Assembly (NCBI RefSeq): GCF_000499385.1
Contig: NW_013655300.1
Coordinates: forward strand, 1-22,500
Source of the DNA: Eimeria necatrix
Lineage: Eukaryota > Apicomplexa > Conoidasida > Eucoccidiorida > Eimeriidae
Reading direction: 5' to 3'
DNA length: 22,500 nucleotides
In this document: positions 18,945 to 22,500 of the stretch, piece after piece
Layout: each line of letters begins with the position of its first letter
Position numbering within the stretch: the stretch's first letter is position 1
Made by a program: the position numbers and the translations under genes
Notes under the pieces: generated by a model
Told to the model about the DNA's origin: nothing
The model's database searches: none
What the model saw: only the letters and a program-made list of their open reading frames with translations

Positions 18945-20140
18945 CTACGTGGCCTCTTCCTCTTTAGTTCTATCCCCCACAAGGGAGGGCACTGTGCCAA
19001 CATCCACCCAAATGTCTATTTCGTCGAGAACTTTCTTCCGTTGGCTGGGCGGCGTGTCTTTGAGCCGGAAGAAGACCCGGCCTTCGCCGTCCTTGTGCTT
19101 CTGAAGATACCTTTCTGTGTTGGCGGCGTCGGGCCACCACATCCAGGGCAGGTCTTCTTTCTGGGGAGTCGTTGTTGACGCGTGTGTTGGGTGAATTTGA
19201 ATTTGCATCGGCGCTTGCCTGGGACAGAATTTGAAGCTCGAGCTGGCGATTCGACTGGAACTGTGGAACGAACGCAGGGGTAGTGCCGTCGAACTGAAAA
19301 GCCTTTCTGTTTGCTGCGCGCCCTCCATGCTTGTTGCCTCTTTGCTGCTGACCCCCGTAGTGGTGGCGGCCGTACTGGTGGTGCTGTCCATGCGGCAGCC
19401 GCTGCCACTGGTGCTGCTGCCCTTTACGATAGGGATGCCCAGCTTGTGGGCGCGTGTTGTGGTAAGAAGGCTGCCACATGTGCGGGGGCATGGGGCCTCG
19501 CCCCTGCTGATGGTGGTAGTGGTGCTGCGAGTGGTAGGGTTGCTGCGTGTGGGATCGGTGGCCCGAGTGCATCATGTTGTTGTTCGGGCCGCCCATGCCT
19601 CCAGCTTGGTGGGGGCCTTGGGGGAGCTGGCCCGGGCCGGGACACGGCATTTCGTCCGGACCTAAGAGTGGGCCGTGGCTCGGGCCGTAGTAGTGCTGGG
19701 GCATGTACTGCCCATTGTTTGGGTCTCCGTTAATGTGCTCCGCGCAGTTGTAGGCCTGCCCGTTCTCGTAGCGCTCCCAGGCCGGATACTGCAGCGAAGC
19801 CAGCACCGCTTGCTCTTGCGGGTCATGCTGCCTCGGCATGTTGGGCGTAGGAGGCTGGAAAGAGTTGTACGTGGAATAGTCGTGACGGTTTTCCCGATAC
19901 ATTTGCGGGGGGGCGTTAACTGGCGGCTGATTGTGCGGATGCATCTGCTGATGCGGTGGCATTTGTTGGAACATATGCTGTGACTGGTGGTGAGGGTGAA
20001 ATAATTGTCCCGTGAAAGGTTGCTGGGGCGCGTGCGGCACGGATTGCGCGTGCCGGAGGCTGTTGTTCGGATGCTCTGAAAAGTTGTTATTCAGAGGGTT
20101 TACTTCCTGGGTTCTAAAGAGCTCTTCGGGAACTCCCTGT
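18945..20140 (-). CDS. H/Q-rich gene, exon 3, with frame break near 19163
   Basis: It starts QGVPEELFRTQEVNPLNNNF and runs through the His/Gln/Pro-rich region to QILSQASADANSNSPNTRV in one frame. In the +1 frame, KEDLPWMWWPDAANTERYLQ continues to KEEEAT and TAG at 18947-18945. A run of four C on the coding strand (plus-strand GGGG 19163-19166) lies exactly at the switch. The uninterrupted first frame would instead end near 18970 in Arg-rich, shadow-like sequence. Confidence 0.6.
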
Positions 20141-20471
20141 CTACAGTGTTCACAAGTGTTCAGATTAAGCCACGGGCTCGTTCCTGAGCCGCATGCATGT
20201 TCACAGACTCACGCGAATTGAGGCGGCGGCGGGAAAGGCGGCTGCCCCGGCTGTCCACGCGTCGACCGGTTCAACGGGTTCAAACCCAGATAGCGAATTT
20301 CCTGCGCCGGCGACTGCTGTCTAAAGTGTGCTGGCGGGTGTGCTTCATTGTGGCCCTGGGGTGGCAGTAAAGAAGGAAGGCGTGGGACTTGGGGTAGTGG
20401 TTTACCTGAGTCCTTTGGGGGCTCGAAACGCTTCGACGCGTTCTTGCATTGCTGCTTTCGCGTTGCCTCAT
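18945..20471 (-). CDS. His/Gln/Pro-rich protein gene (three exons, one frame break)
   Basis: Not recognised. Exons 20471-20406, 20355-20213 and 20140-18945 join in matching phases (0 and 2) with GTAAAC and GTGAGT donors. The start MRQRESSNARTRRS is the first Met of a plausible exon but is not proven. The middle is very rich in His, Gln, Pro, Tyr, Asn and Gly (for example HPHHQSQHMFQQMPPHQQM). Such sequence is typical of disordered, often RNA-associated proteins (inference). The C-terminal part (YLQKHKDGEGRVFFRLKDTP, KKVLDEIDIWVDVG) is ordered-looking but lies one base out of frame. Total length is 3n+1, as expected for a single extra base; about 467 residues if corrected. No CAG homopolymers occur in this gene. 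Confidence 0.6.
20213..20355 (-). CDS. H/Q-rich gene, exon 2
   Basis: It encodes GHNEAHPPAHFRQQSPAQEI, RYLGLNPLNRSTRG, QPGQPPFPPPPQF. The donor TTCGC|GTGAGT is phase 2; with the A at 20140 it makes Ala. Confidence 0.65.
20406..20471 (-). CDS. H/Q-rich gene, exon 1
   Basis: 22 codons from ATG to CAG|GTAAAC. The following 50-base intron is pyrimidine-rich and ends CCACCCCAG. Confidence 0.4.
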
Positions 20472-21076
20472 TGTGAAGTTGCGGGTGACGTGACGTGTGG
20501 GGAAGTACCACGTGGGAACAGAATGCGATGCTACAAAAACAAAAAAGCCAGTGAATAGACCATCTTGAACTATGGCCAACCCGGTTTTCAAAAACAGGAG
20601 ACAAAAAAAGATGTGACGAGCTGCCGAGCGCAGGATCAGGCGTCGCCCAGAGTTGTACATACACCCGAGCCGTTCCTGCCGTTCCTCTGTAGCGATTCTC
20701 AAAAAGCCTCTTCACCAGTAGCCACACTCTGTGCGATTTACTTTAAAAATAACTGCGAACGCGACTGCTTTCAAGTCGCGGCGCCCGAAGCCAAAAGTGC
20801 CGGTCTTGGCACTACTACAATACTGGGCGGCGCTCGCTGGCCACTGCTGCCTCCTCTCTCGCCGCCGCCACGCACCACTGCGACTCCTGCACTGCTGCTG
20901 CGACAACTACGAGACAAGAACACTGCTTGTCCTCCGCTGCACAACGCGGAAGGCACTCCGCAGGAGTGCGTTGGAGCCCGCGGCTCTCCTCCACGCGAAG
21001 GCGTCACCTTCGAGATCGTGTGTGTGCGATCTTCTTCGTTCCGCGCAGTCGCTGCGACGGCGGCCTCGGCCGAAGG
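20472..21076. other. intergenic between the CDPK 3' end and the H/Q-rich gene
   Basis: No convincing gene. It contains one near-copy of the palindrome (20652-20665). Frames are open on both strands but give no recognisable protein. Confidence 0.5.
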
Positions 21077-21118
21077 TCAGTTGAGTTTCATGTACTGCAA
21101 GAACTCGTCCCAGTCAAT
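21077..21118 (-). CDS. CDPK last exon, stop TGA
   Basis: It encodes IDWDEFLQYMKLN and stop, completing EF-hand 4. It is exactly 14 codons, phase 0. Confidence 0.95.
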   Translation of the reverse strand: MDWDEFLQYMKLN

Positions 21119-22401
21119 CTGCGCAGAAACCATTCAAGCCGAAACGCCCCCTGCGCAGTAAGTCTCGGAAAGCTTGACGGACTGGAGCCAAGAACGGAAA
21201 CTTCACGAACTTCCAAGCACCCCCCCCACGCCCTCTCACCTGCCCATCGCCGTTCTTGTCGATTTGCGCCACCAACGACTTGATCGTTTCCTTCGGCACC
21301 AGCCGGTAGTCCTCGCCGCCGAGGACAGCTTCGAACTCGGGAACCGATATTTTCCCGTCGCCGTCCTGCAGTCGAAACGTAGTGCAGACACATTCTACCG
21401 GTGCGGCGCACTGCACACGGCTCGAACTAGAAAGGGTTTAGAACGTGACTGTTGTTAAAAACGTGGTGTGCGCACTTTGTCCATCTTCTGAAATGCTGTC
21501 CATATCACATTCAGCTCCGACTCCTTCCATGAATAACACGCGGCCAAAAACTCTGCAAAATGCGCACACACACGCCCATGCATGTTCGTGCTCTAATTGG
21601 CTCGCTTCATACATGTCGTGATCCGCTCTTCTTGCCAGAAATTCGGTTACCTGTATACGAAACATTCCCAGAGTCGTCAACGTCGATCGACTGAATGATT
21701 CTGTTGATGTCCCACTGTGGAAGGCCCACCTGGGCCAGACCTGAAATGAGAAATCGGATGTGTTTGTGCAATATGTACACATGCATCTCAGGGGGTCCGC
21801 CTGAAATTATAATCCCTCCTCCTGCAAAGTTTGTACTTAATGCGAAATTACAATTAAAAAATTGCTGTTGAGGTGCAGCGGACCTTCGGTGAGTTCGCTG
21901 TGGGAGATTGTTCCGTCGCCGTCCTTGTCGAGTTGGCGAAATATTTCGTTGATTTGTCGAATTTGAGGTCCAGTGACATTTAGCTGGTGGACCATCAGAT
22001 TGACAAGTGCGTTCTTGAGATGTGACTGTCGCATGTATTTCTGCAAAGGCAGGCAAATGGCAAATTGTGTTCATATTTGCAATTGAATGTTGCGGATCTT
22101 GTTTTATTTGTCGCTTCTTTTGGACTGTGGTGTTTATACAGAAGTGCATTCTTCGAGCGGTGTTCGAGAGAGTACTGGGGAGGTGGGGAGGGCGGGTGTG
22201 TCTGTTGGATTCTCACTTTCATGTTTTCGCAAATGATGGGGGAGATGTGGATGTCTTTGAGGTCGGCCTGTTTGAACCAGGGGTGTCGGAGGACTTGGGT
22301 GGCCGTGGGTCTTTCGCTTTCGGGTTTGATGAGCATCCACTTTATGAGCGACACGGCCTCGTTCGTCAGGTGCGCGCACTCCCGCGCGTAGTCCGGCTCG
22401 C
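21077..22401 (-). CDS. calcium-dependent protein kinase, C-terminal part (gene continues beyond window)
   Basis: CDPKs are Ser/Thr kinases activated when Ca2+ binds a C-terminal calmodulin-like domain; in apicomplexans they control secretion, motility and cell-cycle steps (established for the family). Six exons in the window encode about 225 residues: the end of the kinase C-lobe (VSLIKWMLIKPESERPTATQ, LRHPWFKQ), the junction helix, then four EF-hands with loops DKDGDGTISHSE, DVDDSGNVSYTE, DKDGDGKISVPE and DKNGDGQIDWDE, ending LQYMKLN stop. All loops have Asp at position 1 and Glu at 12, so all should bind calcium. Every junction is GT..AG and phase-consistent. The kinase N-lobe and active site lie beyond the right edge. 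Which numbered CDPK this is cannot be decided from this part. Confidence 0.95.
21240..21365 (-). CDS. CDPK exon: EF-hand 3 and start of EF-hand 4
   Basis: It encodes DGDGKISVPEFEAVLGGEDY, RLVPKETIKSLVAQIDKNGD, GQ. The EF-hand 4 loop is cut after position 7. Confidence 0.95.
21476..21552 (-). CDS. CDPK exon: EF-hand 2/3 linker
   Basis: It encodes EFLAACYSWKESELNVIWTA, FQKMDK. The intron interrupts the EF-hand 3 loop after its first two residues (DK). Confidence 0.95.
21651..21740 (-). CDS. CDPK exon: EF-hand 2
   Basis: It encodes GLAQVGLPQWDINRIIQSI and the loop DVDDSGNVSYT, with the twelfth-position Glu codon split across the next intron. Confidence 0.95.
21884..22040 (-). CDS. CDPK exon: junction and EF-hand 1
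   Basis: It encodes KYMRQSHLKNALVNLMVHQL, NVTGPQIRQINEIFRQL and the loop DKDGDGTISHSE. The last base pairs with the next exon (phase 1). Confidence 0.95.
22217..22401 (-). CDS. CDPK exon: end of kinase domain and start of junction helix
   Basis: It encodes EPDYARECAHLTNEAVSLIK, WMLIKPESERPTATQVLRHP, WFKQADLKDIHISPIICENM, K. The acceptor CCGCAG is at 22402; the two bases GC complete a codon from an exon outside the window. Confidence 0.95.
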
Positions 22402-22500
22402 CTGCGGAACAAGCGCGGGGCGGAAGGCTGTGGGGCCGCCTCCAAACGGCAGAAGGGCAGCAGCAGCAGCAGCAGCAGCAGGGGCAGCAGCAGCAGGGGC
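22402..22500 (-). other. CDPK intron (partial), CTG tract on coding strand
   Basis: Plus-strand CAG repeats at 22457-22500 are CTG on the coding strand, inside the intron before the acceptor at 22402. Confidence 0.8.

Noticed and set aside
20192..20200. GCATGCATG, similar to the TGCATGCA regulatory motif of apicomplexans
   Set aside because: It lies in an intron of the H/Q-rich gene away from a start; a single short match is not enough.
20565..21161. Plus-strand open frame between the H/Q-rich gene and the CDPK
   Set aside because: It overlaps the CDPK last exon antisense and has no recognisable composition or motif.

Overview
The window looks like nuclear DNA of a coccidian apicomplexan, most likely Eimeria. 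This rests on four things seen in the sequence: pervasive CAG/CTG trinucleotide tracts that put long Gln, Ala and Ser homopolymers into exons, interstitial telomere-like AAACCCT/AGGGTTT repeats, intron-rich genes with GT..AG borders, and a calcium-dependent protein kinase (CDPK). The family-level statement that Eimeria genomes are rich in CAG repeats, homopolymeric amino-acid repeats and telomere-like repeats is established knowledge. The species is not determined.

Layout. (1) About 1-14636, plus strand: one very large gene, open at its 5' end, that I model as about ten exons from phase-consistent splice sites. It would encode at least roughly 4,000 residues. It carries several short cysteine-rich modules separated by very long Q/A/S homopolymers, GPP-type repeats and acidic/Trp motifs, and ends in less repetitive helical segments. 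(2) 14637-16045: mostly non-coding, with one possible orphan exon (14922-15109), a 33-bp tandem duplication and several copies of a short palindrome. (3) 16046-17722, minus strand: a tail-anchored Q-SNARE-like gene in three exons, whose central-layer residue appears to be His. (4) 17723-18944: intergenic. (5) 18945-20471, minus strand: a His/Gln/Pro-rich protein gene in three exons with a one-base frame break near 19163. (6) 20472-21076: intergenic. (7) 21077 to the right edge, minus strand: the C-terminal end of a CDPK (end of the kinase domain, junction helix, four EF-hands), in six exons within the window.

Two organising rules emerge. First, in the repeat-rich genes the coding strand of exons mostly reads (CAG)n, whereas (CTG)n on the coding strand is concentrated in introns and often runs into the acceptor CAG. 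This explains away many apparent poly-Cys and poly-Leu stretches. Second, a 14-bp palindrome GGTGT-N4-ACACC occurs exactly six times, where about 0.02 would be expected by chance, in exons and intergenic DNA alike. The genes show no evident shared pathway. The SNARE (membrane fusion) and the CDPK (calcium signalling) are ordinary apicomplexan housekeeping or signalling genes, while the giant protein and the H/Q-rich protein are unrecognised.
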